NCBI RefSeq assembly: GCF_900067135.1
Contig: NZ_FJUR01000002.1
Coordinates: 248,001 to 312,000, forward strand
Origin: Rhizobium sp. 9140
GTDB taxonomy: Bacteria; Pseudomonadota; Alphaproteobacteria; Rhizobiales; Rhizobiaceae
Length of the DNA: 64,000 bases
Direction of reading: 5' to 3'
A program made the translations under genes and the position numbers. Under the pieces are notes generated by a model, which worked only from the letters and a program-made list of their open reading frames with translations, was not told where the DNA came from and ran no database searches. Within the stretch, counting starts at the first letter, position 1; every line of letters begins with the position of its first letter. Shown here in pieces: positions 16,750 through 26,828 of the stretch.

Positions 16750-17604
16750 GTGTTGAACCTCACCCATCTCGCCAGTTTCGTCATGCTCGAGCAAACCGGT
16801 AGCTTCACGGAAACGGCTCTCCGTCTCGGAATCGGTCAGTCCACGGTCACGCAGCATATCCAGAGGCTGGAAAAGACGCTTGGGCGACAACTGGTGTTCC
16901 GCGATACGCATCAGGTACGGCTGACGGCGGAGGGAGAAGCGCTCCTTGGCCACGCCCGCGGCATGCTCGATCTGAATGGTAAAGTCGCGGCACTCTTCGG
17001 TGAGAACCGGTTGCGCGGGCGATTGCGGCTGGGCGTGTCGGAGGATGTTGTGGCCAGCCGCCTGACGGCGATCCTTGCGGACTTCATCCGCCTCTATCCG
17101 CTGGTGGATCTCGAAATGACAGTTGCCCTCAGTGCCGTGCTCAACCAGATGCAGGATGCCGGCGATCTCGATCTGGTGCTCGCCAAGCGTCACATCGGCG
17201 AAACGCATGGGCGGCTGCTCTATCGCGAGCCTCTCGTCTGGCTTGCACAGGACCCCGATCTCTTGCTGTCGCGCGGAAACGCCTTGCCTCTCATCGCCTT
17301 CCCCCCACCCTCGATCACGCGGCGCATCGCGCAGGAGGCGCTTGACTCGGCACGCGTACCGTGGCGGATTGTCTGCACTTGCGGCAGTCTGAGCGGGCTG
17401 ACCGCAGCGGCACGTGCCGGCATGGGATTTCTGGTCCAGCCGCGCAGCATGGCGCCAAGCGGCCTGCGGGAGGTCTCGGCAGATCGTCTTCCGCCGCTTG
17501 CGGATGTGGAATTCGTGCTGGTGCAGAGACGTGGTGCCGACGCAGCGCTGGTCGATGCATTGTCGAACCTCATCGTCGCGCAGATCGCTCCACACAATGC
17601 GTAA
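16750..17604 (+). CDS. LysR family transcriptional regulator
   Basis: A 284-residue LTTR. The N-terminal winged HTH (about residues 1-60) contains TETALRLGIGQSTVTQHIQRLEKTLGRQL, and a periplasmic-binding-like effector domain of LTTR type follows (RLRLGVSEDVV onward). The start is GTG 16750. It is divergent from the SBF-like transporter and the likely regulator of it. The effector domain is slightly short but complete. A strong terminator hairpin follows 46 bp after the stop. Confidence 0.88.
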   Translation: MLNLTHLASFVMLEQTGSFTETALRLGIGQSTVTQHIQRLEKTLGRQLVFRDTHQVRLTAEGEALLGHARGMLDLNGKVAALFGENRLRGRLRLGVSEDVVASRLTAILADFIRLYPLVDLEMTVALSAVLNQMQDAGDLDLVLAKRHIGETHGRLLYREPLVWLAQDPDLLLSRGNALPLIAFPPPSITRRIAQEALDSARVPWRIVCTCGSLSGLTAAARAGMGFLVQPRSMAPSGLREVSADRLPPLADVEFVLVQRRGADAALVDALSNLIVAQIAPHNA

Positions 17605-17650
17605 GGCCGGAGCTCATTTCGAGCCCTTAACAACGGCGCAAAACGCAAAA

Positions 17651-17671
17651 CGCCCGCGGCAATCGCGGGCG
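17651..17671. terminator. Terminator hairpin after the LysR gene
   Basis: CGCCCGCG/CGCGGGCG with a five-base loop, between the convergent lysR and DUF1127 genes. An A-rich stretch precedes it, giving T-rich sequence on the minus strand, so it may serve both genes. Confidence 0.65.
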
Positions 17672-17725
17672 TGAAACAAGATGATCGGTGCAGCTTCCGC
17701 TTAAGCGGAAACACTGATCAAGGAC

Positions 17726-17869
17726 TTAGCGGATCGCAGCGCGAGCGACGCTTGTGATCTCGGAGCGGGAGATGCCGAGGTCGTTGAGTTCGCGCGTCGA
17801 CATGCGGCCGAGCTCGGTCACCGTCTGACGATACTTGCGCCAGTTATTGAAGGAGCGTGCTACGTTCAT
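17726..17869 (-). CDS. DUF1127 small basic protein
   Basis: A 47-residue peptide with the DUF1127 pattern: Arg-rich N-terminus, then ELGRMSTRELNDLGISRSEI and a basic Ala/Arg end. ATG 17869 has a GGGGA site; the longer in-frame start at 17962 is rejected because it adds low-quality sequence. DUF1127 proteins of rhizobia and Rhodobacter are short RNA-linked proteins tied to stress, phosphate or sRNA regulation (CcaF1-like members affect small RNAs). This copy stands alone and is not next to the CCUCCUCCC hairpin array in this window. Confidence 0.85.
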   Translation of the reverse strand: MNVARSFNNWRKYRQTVTELGRMSTRELNDLGISRSEITSVARAAIR

Positions 17870-18070
17870 GATAATCCCCTTTCCAAGGTCTCCAGCGTTG
17901 GCGAAACCCTTGTTTCGTCTCTTCCGCTGTGTTGGAATCTTTATACGCGTGCACCGCAACATCGACCAGCGCGAAAGCCTCAGGTGACGTATGCAAGAGC
18001 CGCATGCCTCAGATTTGCCGAGTTAGGAAATTTATAAGACTTGTATGATCTCGGCGTTCTCCCTGGTCGG

Positions 18071-18985
18071 TCAGGCGCCCTTCTCCGACACGCCCGGCGG
18101 CTCAGCAATGCTCGCATACATGCCTGTCGTGCGAAATTCCGTCGGGCTTGCACCGAAATGCCGGCGGAAGACCTTGGCGAAATAATTGGGCTCATCGAAG
18201 CCCGACATCAGCGAGATCTCTTTGACCGAAAGGTTGGCCGCCTGCGTCAACAGCTTGGCAGCGCGTTGCAGTCGCTTGCGCATCACGAACTCCGCCGGTG
18301 GCATGCCCTCGGTGGCGCTGAAGACGCGGGAGAAATGCGCGCGGCTGAGCCCGGACACGCGCGCGAGTTCCTCCACAGGCAACGGCTTCTCCAGATTGTC
18401 GGCGATATGGTTCAGGACATGCTGCATCGTGCGATATTCCTGCCCGAACACCGGATGCGCCCCGAAGACATCGTCGTAAAGCGCCATCGCTGCCTCATAG
18501 GCGATGGCCGAGGCCCGCCCTGGCATTTCCCCGCCGTCATGGATCAGCCGGTAGCTGCAATCGGCGAGATGCTCGATCGTTTCCGGCTGGAGCAAGAGGA
18601 TCGGCCCATTGGCCGAGAGGATGGCCTGGTGCAGGCGCATCGCCTCTTCGCCATTCATGGAAATCCAGAAGAACTCCCACCGCCCACCAGGTTCCAGCCA
18701 ATAGCGATGATTGTCCGGCACGGTGACCAGCAGGGTTTCGCCCGGTATCACGCGGTAGGCTCGCCCGTCATAACGCAGGTTGCCGGCGCCGGAAATCGTG
18801 TGTTGCAAAACCGTGAACGGCGTCTGTCCGCGTTTGCGCCCGTCCCAGTCGTAGTTGGGTTTTTCGCGGATCTCGTAACCGGTGCTCGTCGGCATGGTGT
18901 GCAGCCGATGCCGCCCGCGTGGCAGGGAAACGGTCCTCATGCAAGGTCCGCTGGCCATCAATCTTTGCAGCATAGAATTACCCAT
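18071..18985 (-). CDS. AraC family regulator (AgpT-like)
   Basis: About 304 residues: an N-terminal cupin-like sugar-sensing domain (GAGNLRYDGRAYRVIPGETLLVTVP) and a C-terminal double HTH of AraC type (VEELARVSGLSRAHFSRVFSATEG, then VKEISLMSGFDEPNYFAKVFRRHFG). It is divergent from the alpha-galactosidase gene. In Sinorhizobium meliloti the AraC-type activator AgpT controls the alpha-galactoside genes from a similar place, so this is probably its counterpart. ATG 18985 follows a GAGAGG tract; 18973 and GTG 19009 are alternatives. A second role as its own repressor is possible. Confidence 0.85.
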   Translation of the reverse strand: MGNSMLQRLMASGPCMRTVSLPRGRHRLHTMPTSTGYEIREKPNYDWDGRKRGQTPFTVLQHTISGAGNLRYDGRAYRVIPGETLLVTVPDNHRYWLEPGGRWEFFWISMNGEEAMRLHQAILSANGPILLLQPETIEHLADCSYRLIHDGGEMPGRASAIAYEAAMALYDDVFGAHPVFGQEYRTMQHVLNHIADNLEKPLPVEELARVSGLSRAHFSRVFSATEGMPPAEFVMRKRLQRAAKLLTQAANLSVKEISLMSGFDEPNYFAKVFRRHFGASPTEFRTTGMYASIAEPPGVSEKGA

Positions 18986-19173
18986 GAAAGCACAATCCCT
19001 CTCTATCACGCTTCGATATTATACGCATAATGCCGCCCAAGGGAGCAATACCGGGAGAGTACAGAGCGCCAAATGACAGCCGAACGGGAGGCCTGAACGG
19101 CTTTACGCTTGGCTTGCACCGCGCGATTTTACCCGGCTGAACGACAAGACCCATTCGGAGGATAGAGACCGCC

Positions 19174-20640
19174 ATGAGTAGCTTCAAGATCGCCATCATC
19201 GGCGCAGGCAGCGTCGGCTTCACCAAGAAGCTCTTCACGGACATCCTGTCCGTACCAGAATTCGCCGAGATCGAGGTCGCGCTGACCGACATCAGCGAGC
19301 AGAATCTTTCGATGATCAAGACGATCCTCGACCGCATCGTTGAAGCCAACCGCCTGCCGACAAAGGTAACGGCGACGACGGATCGCCGCAAAGCCATCGA
19401 AGGTGCGCGCTATGTGATTAGCTGCGTCCGCGTCGGCGGGCTCGGCGCTTATGCCGACGATATCCGCATTCCCCTGAAATACGGCGTCGACCAGTGCGTC
19501 GGCGATACGATCTGCGCCGGTGGCATCCTCTACGGCCAGCGCAACATTCCCGTCATCCTCGACTTCTGCAAGGACATCCGCGAGCTTGCCGAGCCCGGCG
19601 CGAAGTTCCTGAATTACGCCAACCCCATGGCCATGAACACCTGGGCGGCGATCGAATACGGCAAGGTTGACACGATCGGTCTCTGCCACGGCGTCCAGCA
19701 TGGCGGCGAGCAGATCGCCGAGATCCTCGGCGCCAAGGACGGCGAACTCGACTTCATCTGCTCGGGCATCAACCACCAGACCTGGTTCACGGATGTTCGC
19801 CTGAAGGGCCGCAAGATCGGCAAGGACGAATTGGTCGCCGCCTTCGAAGCGCATCCGATCTTCTCGCAGCAGGAAAAGCTGCGCATCGACGTCCTCAAGC
19901 GCTTCGGCGTCTACTCCACCGAGAGCAACGGCCATCTGTCGGAATACCTGCCCTGGTATCGCAAGCGGCCGGAAGAAATCACCCGCTGGATCGACATGTC
20001 GGACTGGATCCACGGCGAGACTGGCGGCTATCTCCGCTACTCCACGGAAACACGCAACTGGTTCGAAACCGAATTTCCGCAATTCCTGGAAAGTGCCGGC
20101 AAGCCGCTCGATCCGGGCAAGCGATCCAACGAGCATGCGAGCCACATTCTCGAGGCGCTGGAAACGGGGCGGGTCTATCGCGGCCACTTCAACGTCAAGA
20201 ACAATGGCGTCATCACCAATCTTCCGGCCGATGCCATCATCGAATCGCCCGGCTTCGTCGATCGCTTCGGCATCAATATGGTTGCCGGCATCACGCTTCC
20301 GGAAGCCTGCGCGGCAACCTGCATCGCCTCGATCAACGTTCAGCGTATGTCCGTCCATGCCGCCGTCTCCGGGGATATCGATCTCCTGAAACTCGCCGTG
20401 CTGCACGATCCGCTGGTCGGCGCGATCTGCACGCCGGACGAGGTCTGGCAGATGGTGGACGAGATGGTCGTCGCCCAGGCCGAATGGCTGCCGCAATATG
20501 CGCACGCCGTTCCGGAAGCTCGCGAACGCCTCAAGCATGCTACGGTGAAGACCCGCGACTGGAAGGGCGTCGCCCGCCGTGAGGTCCGCTCCATCGAGGA
20601 GTTGAGGGCCGAGAAGGCCGAATTGCGGGCCGCGAGCTGA
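19174..20640 (+). CDS. melA: GH4 alpha-galactosidase (NAD- and Mn-dependent)
   Basis: A 488-residue glycoside hydrolase family 4 enzyme, cytoplasmic. The N-terminal NAD fold is KIAIIGAGSVGFTKKL. Metal ligands expected for GH4 are present as C171 (GLCHGVQH) and H201 (GINHQTW), and the ANPMAMNTW motif follows the family. Such enzymes cleave alpha-galactosides (melibiose, raffinose) by a redox-assisted elimination mechanism. An AraC activator is divergent upstream and the AgpA-type binding-protein gene lies 116 bp downstream, matching the S. meliloti agp/melA locus. A second GH4 gene closes the operon. A role on alpha-glucosides or galacturonides is possible but less favoured by context. Confidence 0.9.
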   Translation: MSSFKIAIIGAGSVGFTKKLFTDILSVPEFAEIEVALTDISEQNLSMIKTILDRIVEANRLPTKVTATTDRRKAIEGARYVISCVRVGGLGAYADDIRIPLKYGVDQCVGDTICAGGILYGQRNIPVILDFCKDIRELAEPGAKFLNYANPMAMNTWAAIEYGKVDTIGLCHGVQHGGEQIAEILGAKDGELDFICSGINHQTWFTDVRLKGRKIGKDELVAAFEAHPIFSQQEKLRIDVLKRFGVYSTESNGHLSEYLPWYRKRPEEITRWIDMSDWIHGETGGYLRYSTETRNWFETEFPQFLESAGKPLDPGKRSNEHASHILEALETGRVYRGHFNVKNNGVITNLPADAIIESPGFVDRFGINMVAGITLPEACAATCIASINVQRMSVHAAVSGDIDLLKLAVLHDPLVGAICTPDEVWQMVDEMVVAQAEWLPQYAHAVPEARERLKHATVKTRDWKGVARREVRSIEELRAEKAELRAAS

Positions 20641-20756
20641 GAACGGCTTGAGCCATGAGACGGCCCGCTTCTGGAGGAGAGGCGGACCGGCTTGTTCCGG
20701 AGGAGTGCCGCAGCCGGGGAAACCGGACCGGCAGAGATTGAGGGAGAGACAAAACC

Positions 20757-22844
20757 ATGACATCGAACCGCTATTTGAGGGCCGTCGCCGCGCTGATGCT
20801 CGGCGTATCCGCCTTCGCAATGACCGCCTCGGCCTCCGAGCCGACCGTCGCGCCGGAAGCACCGCCCTTTCCCGGGCAAGGCAAGATCACCTATGTGCCG
20901 CGCGACTCGATCCTCGAGTTCAAGGCGCTGCCGAAGTACAGCGAGCCGGACTGGGTGACGGAAAAGTTCGTTGCGACCGGCAAGCTGCCGCCGGTCGAAC
21001 AGCGCCTGCCGAAGGAGCCGCTGGTCTATAAGACCGGCAATATGCCGGACGGCATCGGCGTCTATGGCGATACGCTGCGCCACGTCATCGGCGGCCGGCC
21101 GGAAGGCTGGAACTATTCGGCGGGCCAGACACAGGGCTGGGGCGGCATCGACATTGCCATGTCGGAGTGCCTGACGCGCACCGCACCGCTGTTTCAGGTC
21201 GAAGCGACCGACGTCGAGCCGCTGCCGAACCTCGCGCGAAGCTGGGAGTGGTCGCAGGACGGCCACAAGCTGACCATGCATCTGGTCGAGGGTGCGAAAT
21301 GGTCCGACGGCGTCGAATTCACCTCCGACGACCTCATGTTTTATTGGAACGACAATGTGGTCGATCCCAACGTGACCCCGCTCAACGGTGCTTCGCCCGA
21401 GACGTTCGGCGAGGGTACGACATTGAAAGCCATCGATGCCTTTACCGTGGAGTGGACGTTCAAGGACGCCTTCCCGCGCCAGCATCTGTTCGCCATGGCC
21501 TATGGCACCTTCTGCCCCGGCCCTGCCCATATCCTGAAAACCAAGCATCCGAAGTACAACAAGGACTTCACCTACGACCAGTACAAGAACGGCTTTCCCG
21601 CCCAGTACATGAACATCCCGGTCATGGGTGCCTGGGTCCCCGTGTCCTACAGGCCGGACGACATGATCGTGCTGCGTCGCAATCCCTATTACTGGAAGGT
21701 GGACGAAGCCGGCCACCAGCTGCCTTATGTCAACGAGCTGCACTACAAGCTCTCGACCTGGGCCGACCGGGACGTCCAGGCGATTGCCGGCTCCGGCGAT
21801 TTCTCCAACCTCGAGCAGCCGGAGAACTTCGTCGAGAGCCTGAAGCGTGCAGCGCAGGAAAGCGCCCCTGCCCGTCTCGCCTTCGGCGCGCGCCTCATCG
21901 GCTATAACCTGCACATGAACTTCTCGGCTAATGGCTGGGGCGACCCGGACGAGCGGACCCAGGCGGTGCGCGAGCTCAACCGCAATCCCGATTTCCGCAA
22001 GGCGATCACCATGGCGGTCGATCGCAAGAAGATCGGCGACAGCCTCGTGAAGGGGCCATTCACCTCGATCTATCCGGGCGGCATCTCCTCCGGCACGAGC
22101 TTCTACGACCGCCAGTCGACCGTCTACTATCCGTTCGATCTAGAGGGCGCCAAGGCGCTCCTGGAGAAGATCGGCCTGAAGGACACGGACGGCAACGGCT
22201 TCGTTAATTTCCCAGCGGGAACGGCCGGCGGCAACGACGTGCAGATCGTGCTTCTCTCGACCTCCGACTACGGCACGGATCGCAATCTGGCCGAAGGCGT
22301 GATCGGGCAGATGGAGCAGCTGGGCATCAAAGTGACGCTCAACTCGCTCGACGGCGTGAAACGCGATGCGGCGCGTGATGCCGGGCGGTTCGACTGGACC
22401 CTGCTGCGGCATAATTCGGAGATTTCCTCCGTCGTGCAGAACACGCCGCAGCTGGCCCCGACCGGACCGCGCACCAGCTGGCACCACCGCGCCGGTCCTG
22501 ACGGCACGATGGACCTGATGCCGTTCGAGAAGGAAATGGTGGCGACCGTCAACAGCTTCATCGCGTCCAACGACAATGCCGAACGGCAGGATCTGATGAA
22601 GAGGTATCAGAAGATCGCGACCGAGAACGTCGATACGGTCGGCCTGACGGAGTATCCGGGCGCGCTCATCATCAACAAGCGCTTCTCCAACATTCCCCCG
22701 GGCGCACCGATCTACATGTTCAACTGGGCCGAGGACACGATCCTGCGCGAACGGGTCTTCGTCAGCGCCGATAAGCAGGGCGATTACGAGCTGTTCAAGC
22801 AGCAGCTGCCCGGCAAGCCTGGAGACGCCGGTCCGATCAACTGA
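20757..22844 (+). CDS. agpA: Alpha-galactoside ABC transporter substrate-binding protein
   Basis: A 695-residue periplasmic protein of the SBP_bac_5 (peptide/nickel-type) family. It has a signal peptide (MTSNRYLRAVAALMLGVSAF, cleavage near SASA), then the family motif region around LARSWEWSQDGHKLTMHL and AKWSDGVEFTSDDL. It is longer than ordinary DppA-type proteins (about 530), as is typical for AgpA of rhizobia, which binds melibiose, raffinose and related sugars. An AGGGAGAG site precedes ATG 20757. The importer is thus a peptide-family machine used for oligosaccharides. Confidence 0.88.
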   Translation: MTSNRYLRAVAALMLGVSAFAMTASASEPTVAPEAPPFPGQGKITYVPRDSILEFKALPKYSEPDWVTEKFVATGKLPPVEQRLPKEPLVYKTGNMPDGIGVYGDTLRHVIGGRPEGWNYSAGQTQGWGGIDIAMSECLTRTAPLFQVEATDVEPLPNLARSWEWSQDGHKLTMHLVEGAKWSDGVEFTSDDLMFYWNDNVVDPNVTPLNGASPETFGEGTTLKAIDAFTVEWTFKDAFPRQHLFAMAYGTFCPGPAHILKTKHPKYNKDFTYDQYKNGFPAQYMNIPVMGAWVPVSYRPDDMIVLRRNPYYWKVDEAGHQLPYVNELHYKLSTWADRDVQAIAGSGDFSNLEQPENFVESLKRAAQESAPARLAFGARLIGYNLHMNFSANGWGDPDERTQAVRELNRNPDFRKAITMAVDRKKIGDSLVKGPFTSIYPGGISSGTSFYDRQSTVYYPFDLEGAKALLEKIGLKDTDGNGFVNFPAGTAGGNDVQIVLLSTSDYGTDRNLAEGVIGQMEQLGIKVTLNSLDGVKRDAARDAGRFDWTLLRHNSEISSVVQNTPQLAPTGPRTSWHHRAGPDGTMDLMPFEKEMVATVNSFIASNDNAERQDLMKRYQKIATENVDTVGLTEYPGALIINKRFSNIPPGAPIYMFNWAEDTILRERVFVSADKQGDYELFKQQLPGKPGDAGPIN

Positions 22845-22959
22845 TCGGAGCCCAGCCCGTTGACATCACCGCCGCCGGGCATTCCGGCGGCAGAGAAAAA
22901 TGACCGCACGGGCGCATGGCAGCGTCGCGTCCGGCGGCCCGTTTCCTAAAGGATACGAC

Positions 22960-23973
22960 ATGCTCAGGTTTTTGCTTGTGCGGATCGCCTCCGCGCTGCC
23001 GGTGCTCTTCGTCCTGAGCGTCGTCACCTTCACCATCATCCAGGCGCCACCTGGCGACTATAGCGACTATATCCGCTCGCAGGCGATCAACCAGGGCGGC
23101 GCCTCCTTCGAAGAAGCTGATGCACAGGCGCAGGCCTACAAGATTGCAAACGGCCTCGATAAGCCGCTGCCCGTCCAATACGTCAACTGGATCACGGGCA
23201 TTGTCACGCGCGGCGATTTCGGCCACAGCCTGTTCTACAACAAGCCGGTCTCGGAAGTGGTCGGCGAACGCCTGCCGCGCACGCTGGCGCTGGCCCTCGT
23301 CTGCCACATCCTTGCCTCCGTCATCGGCATCACCTTCGGCATTCTCGCGGCCACGCGACAATATACCTGGGTGGATACGCTGCTTTCGGGAATCTCGTTC
23401 CTTGGCATGACGGTGCCGCGCTTCCTGATGGCGCTGATCATCGTCTACATCATGGTGTTTCATTTCAATGTCAGCGAGATCGGCTCGTTCCAGTCGGCCC
23501 GCTACGGCGGAGCACCGTGGTCCTGGGACAAGTTCGTAGACCTTCTGAAGCATGTCTGGCCCGTCATCGCCATCGCGACCTTCGGAGGCCTCGCCTATAA
23601 TATGCGCGTCATGCGCGGCAATCTGCTCGACACGTTGAACGCGCAATATGTCGAAACCGCCCGCGCCAAGGGTCTGTCGGAACGCAAAGTGATCATGCGC
23701 CATGCGGTGCCCAATGCGCTGCATCCGCTGGTGATGTACCAGGGCGTCGTCCTCCCCTACATGCTGACCGGGGAGATCGAGACGGCCATCATCTTCGCCC
23801 TGCCGACCGTTGGCCCCGCCATCGTCGGCTCCATGGCCGTGGGTGACGTCTATGTCACCGCCACCTTCATGCTGGTGCTCTCGGCGACCCTGATCGTCGG
23901 CAACATCATCGCCGATATGCTGCTCGCAGCCATCGACCCCCGCGTCCGCCAGATGGGAGGGGCCACCGCATGA
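22960..23973 (+). CDS. agpB: Alpha-galactoside ABC transporter permease (DppB type)
   Basis: A 337-residue inner-membrane permease with the DppB N-terminus (MLRFLLVRIASALPVLFVLS), a large periplasmic loop and the EAA-like segment YVETARAKGLSERKVIMRHA. The start ATG 22960 has an AAGGA site; the frame extends to 22900 but that part is not family-like. The loop with ITGIVTRGDFGHSLFYNKPV is the usual DppB signature. It forms the channel with the next permease, whose start overlaps this stop by four bases. Confidence 0.88.
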   Translation: MLRFLLVRIASALPVLFVLSVVTFTIIQAPPGDYSDYIRSQAINQGGASFEEADAQAQAYKIANGLDKPLPVQYVNWITGIVTRGDFGHSLFYNKPVSEVVGERLPRTLALALVCHILASVIGITFGILAATRQYTWVDTLLSGISFLGMTVPRFLMALIIVYIMVFHFNVSEIGSFQSARYGGAPWSWDKFVDLLKHVWPVIAIATFGGLAYNMRVMRGNLLDTLNAQYVETARAKGLSERKVIMRHAVPNALHPLVMYQGVVLPYMLTGEIETAIIFALPTVGPAIVGSMAVGDVYVTATFMLVLSATLIVGNIIADMLLAAIDPRVRQMGGATA

Positions 23974-25127
23974 GCTTTGAAACACAGGCCACACTGCCGA
24001 TTGCAACCTCCAACACAGAGCAGCACGAGGCCGCACCTCAGGCGGGCGAGCGTCATCGCAACGAGAGCTATATGTCGCTCGTCTGGCGGCGGCTGAGGAA
24101 ATCCTGGAGCGGCATGCTCGGGCTGATCCTCGTCTGCCTGCTTCTTTTCTCGGCCGTTTTTGCGGATTTCCTGTCGCCGGTCGATCCCAAGGCGACGAAT
24201 GTAGGCTTCTCGCCGCCGCAACTGCCGAGCTTCACCGACAAGAACGGCAACTTCGTCTTCCCTCCACGGGTTTACCCGGTGCGGGAAACCGACGAGCTCG
24301 ATCCCGTCACGTTCCAGCCCATCATCGGCCCCGATTACGACAATCCGCAGGTCATCGGGCTCTTCGTCAAGGGCGCGCCCTATCGGCTGCTCGGCGTCAT
24401 TCCGCTGGATCGTCACCTGATCGGCACGCAGGACGGTTCGCCCATCCATTTCCTCGGAACCGACAAATTCGGGCGGGACGTTCTCTCCCGCATGCTCTAC
24501 GGCTCGCGCATCTCGCTGTCGATCGCGCTGACGGTGGTGTTCATCGTCACCGTCGTCGGCACCACGGTCGGCATGGTCTCTGGCTATTTCGGCGGCCGCT
24601 TCGATGCCTGGACGCAGCGCTTCGTGGAACTCGTCCTCGCCTTTCCGCAGCTGCCGCTCTACCTCGCGCTGACCTCGCTGATCCCGGTCACCGCACCCAC
24701 GCATGTGTTCCTCGTCTTCGTAGTCGGCGTCATGTCGGCGCTCGGCTGGGCGCAGATGTCGCGGGAGGTGCGCGGCAAGACGCTGGCACTCGCCCGGATC
24801 GACTATGTCCGTGCCGCCATCGCGGTGGGTGCCAGCGACCGGCGCATCATCCTCCAGCACATCTTCCCGAACGTCATGAGCCACGTGATCGTCGCGGTGA
24901 CGCTGGCGATCCCCAGTGTGGTGCTCCTCGAATCCTTCCTCGGGTTCCTCGGCTTCGCGGTCAAGCCGCCGCTGATCTCCTGGGGACTGATGCTTCAGGA
25001 TACCTCCACCTATTCCGTCATCGGATCCTATCCCTGGATCCTGTCGCCCGTCGGCATCGTTCTGATCACCGTCTTCGCGTTCAACGCGCTCGGCGATGGA
25101 CTGCGCGATGCCATCGACCCCTATTGA
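23970..25127 (+). CDS. agpC: Alpha-galactoside ABC transporter permease (DppC type)
   Basis: A 385-residue permease with an N-terminal cytoplasmic tail, a first helix (GLILVCLLLFSAVFADF), a long periplasmic insertion of ~110 residues and the DppC core with LGTDKFGRDVLSRMLYGSR and the EAA-type YVRAAIAVGASDRRIILQHI. The insertion makes it longer than peptide permeases (about 300), which is common in oligosaccharide members. It is coupled to the previous permease by an ATGA overlap and followed after 13 bp by the ATPase gene. Confidence 0.88.
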   Translation: MSFETQATLPIATSNTEQHEAAPQAGERHRNESYMSLVWRRLRKSWSGMLGLILVCLLLFSAVFADFLSPVDPKATNVGFSPPQLPSFTDKNGNFVFPPRVYPVRETDELDPVTFQPIIGPDYDNPQVIGLFVKGAPYRLLGVIPLDRHLIGTQDGSPIHFLGTDKFGRDVLSRMLYGSRISLSIALTVVFIVTVVGTTVGMVSGYFGGRFDAWTQRFVELVLAFPQLPLYLALTSLIPVTAPTHVFLVFVVGVMSALGWAQMSREVRGKTLALARIDYVRAAIAVGASDRRIILQHIFPNVMSHVIVAVTLAIPSVVLLESFLGFLGFAVKPPLISWGLMLQDTSTYSVIGSYPWILSPVGIVLITVFAFNALGDGLRDAIDPY

Positions 25128-25140
25128 GAGGAGCGAGCCC

Positions 25141-26811
25141 ATGACGACATCAGACGTCTCCGTCACGGCCCCGGACGAGCGCTGCGACCTTGCGCAGCAC
25201 ACCGACGCGCCGATCATCGACGCCCGCAACGTGGCGGTCGATTTCAAGGTTGAGCACGGCATGGTCAGCGCCGTGAAGGACGTGTCCTTCCAGCTTTACC
25301 GCGGCGAAACGATCGCCATCGTCGGGGAGAGCGGGTCTGGCAAATCCGTGACCGCCCGCACCATCATGGGGCTGCTCTCCAAACGCGCCGTGACCAGCCC
25401 CCGCTCGACCATCGCCTACAAGGGCGAGGACGTGCTCAAGTTCTCGGAAAACCGGCGGCGAAAGCTGCGCGGCGACCGGATCTCGATGATCTTCCAGGAG
25501 CCGATGAGCTCGCTCAATCCGGTCTATACGATCGGCGCGCAGATCGCCGAAGCCATTCTCGTCCACCGCCGCATGAGCCGGAAGGCGGCCATGGCGGAAG
25601 CGCTCGATCTTCTGCGCCACGTCCAGATCCCCGAGCCGGAGGCGCGCCTTAACCAGTATCCGCACCAGCTTTCGGGCGGCCAGCGCCAGCGCGTCATGAT
25701 CGCCATGGCGCTTTCCAACAAGCCGGACGTGCTGATCGCCGACGAGCCGACGACGGCGCTGGACGTGACGGTGCAGGCGCAGATCCTCAACCTCATCCGC
25801 TCGCTGCAACGCGAGATGAACATGGCCGTGATCCTGATCACCCACGACCTCACCGTCGTGCGGCAGTTTTCGGACTACGTCTACGTGATGAGCACTGGCC
25901 AGGTCCGCGAGCACAACACCACCGAGGCGCTGTTTTCCAATCCGCGCCATCCCTACACCGCGAAGCTTCTGGCATCCGAGCCACGCGGCACAGTGAAGCC
26001 GATCGCGGATACGGCGCCGGTGATCCTCGAAGGTCGCAATGTCCGCGTCGCCTTCACGCTGAAATCGGGAGGCTTCTTCAAACCCGTCTTCAGCGAGCTT
26101 CTTGCCGTCAACGATCTGAGCCTCACGCTGAAGCGCGGCGAGACACTCGGCATCGTCGGCGAAAGCGGCTCCGGCAAGACGACGTTCGGACAGGCGCTTA
26201 TCCGGCTGTTGAACCCGGAAAGTGGCGAAATCACATTCGACGGAGAGGCGATCCAGTCCTACGGCCGGACCGAGATGCGCCCGCTGCGCGCCCGCATGCA
26301 GATCGTCTTTCAGGACCCATTCTCCTCGCTCAACCCGCGCATGTCGGTCGGGCAGATCATCGAGGAAGGGCTGATCGTCAACCGCCTCGGTGCGACGCGC
26401 GAGGAGCGGCTGGGGCGGATTTACGACGCCCTGGCAAGCGCCGGTATGCCCGGAAATATCCTCAGCCGTTTCCCGCATGAATTCTCCGGCGGCCAGAGGC
26501 AGCGCATCGCAATTGCCCGTGCCATCGCGCTGGAGCCGGAATTCATCCTTCTCGACGAACCGACCTCGGCGCTCGATCTTTCGGTGCAGGCCCAGATCAT
26601 CGATCTGCTGCGCAAGCTGCAGGAAGAGCGGGGCCTCTCCTATCTCTTCATCTCCCACGACCTCAAGGTGGTGCGCGCGCTCTGCCACCGCGTTGCGGTG
26701 ATGCAGCGGGGGAAGATTGTCGAGGAAGGTCCCGTCGCCGACGTCCTGTCCAACCCCAAGACCGACTACACCGAGCGGCTTGTCCGAGCCGCCTTCAACG
26801 TTGCAGCCTGA
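25141..26811 (+). CDS. Fused ABC transporter ATP-binding protein (DppD-DppF type)
   Basis: A 556-residue protein with two complete ABC domains in tandem. Domain 1 (about residues 20-265) has [10 protein letters not shown] and [14 protein letters not shown]; domain 2 (about 305-550) has [11 protein letters not shown] and [14 protein letters not shown]. Each has an oligopeptide-type C-terminal extension ([22 protein letters not shown]). Such fusions replace the separate DppD and DppF subunits. It energises the AgpABC importer. ATG 25141 is chosen after the GAGAGGAG site; the frame itself opens inside the upstream permease gene. In S. meliloti the corresponding gene is part of the agp cluster, but I do not assign the symbol firmly. 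Confidence 0.9.
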   Translation: MTTSDVSVTAPDERCDLAQHTDAPIIDARNVAVDFKVEHGMVSAVKDVSFQLYRGETIAIVGESGSGKSVTARTIMGLLSKRAVTSPRSTIAYKGEDVLKFSENRRRKLRGDRISMIFQEPMSSLNPVYTIGAQIAEAILVHRRMSRKAAMAEALDLLRHVQIPEPEARLNQYPHQLSGGQRQRVMIAMALSNKPDVLIADEPTTALDVTVQAQILNLIRSLQREMNMAVILITHDLTVVRQFSDYVYVMSTGQVREHNTTEALFSNPRHPYTAKLLASEPRGTVKPIADTAPVILEGRNVRVAFTLKSGGFFKPVFSELLAVNDLSLTLKRGETLGIVGESGSGKTTFGQALIRLLNPESGEITFDGEAIQSYGRTEMRPLRARMQIVFQDPFSSLNPRMSVGQIIEEGLIVNRLGATREERLGRIYDALASAGMPGNILSRFPHEFSGGQRQRIAIARAIALEPEFILLDEPTSALDLSVQAQIIDLLRKLQEERGLSYLFISHDLKVVRALCHRVAVMQRGKIVEEGPVADVLSNPKTDYTERLVRAAFNVAA

Positions 26812-26828
26812 GCAGAAAGAGGCCCCCA

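Noticed and set aside
19129..20862. Long antisense frame opposite the GH4 gene (577 aa), and similar frames opposite the agp and lac genes
   Set aside because: Shadows of real genes in high-GC DNA; the sense frames have motifs, ribosome sites and operon order.
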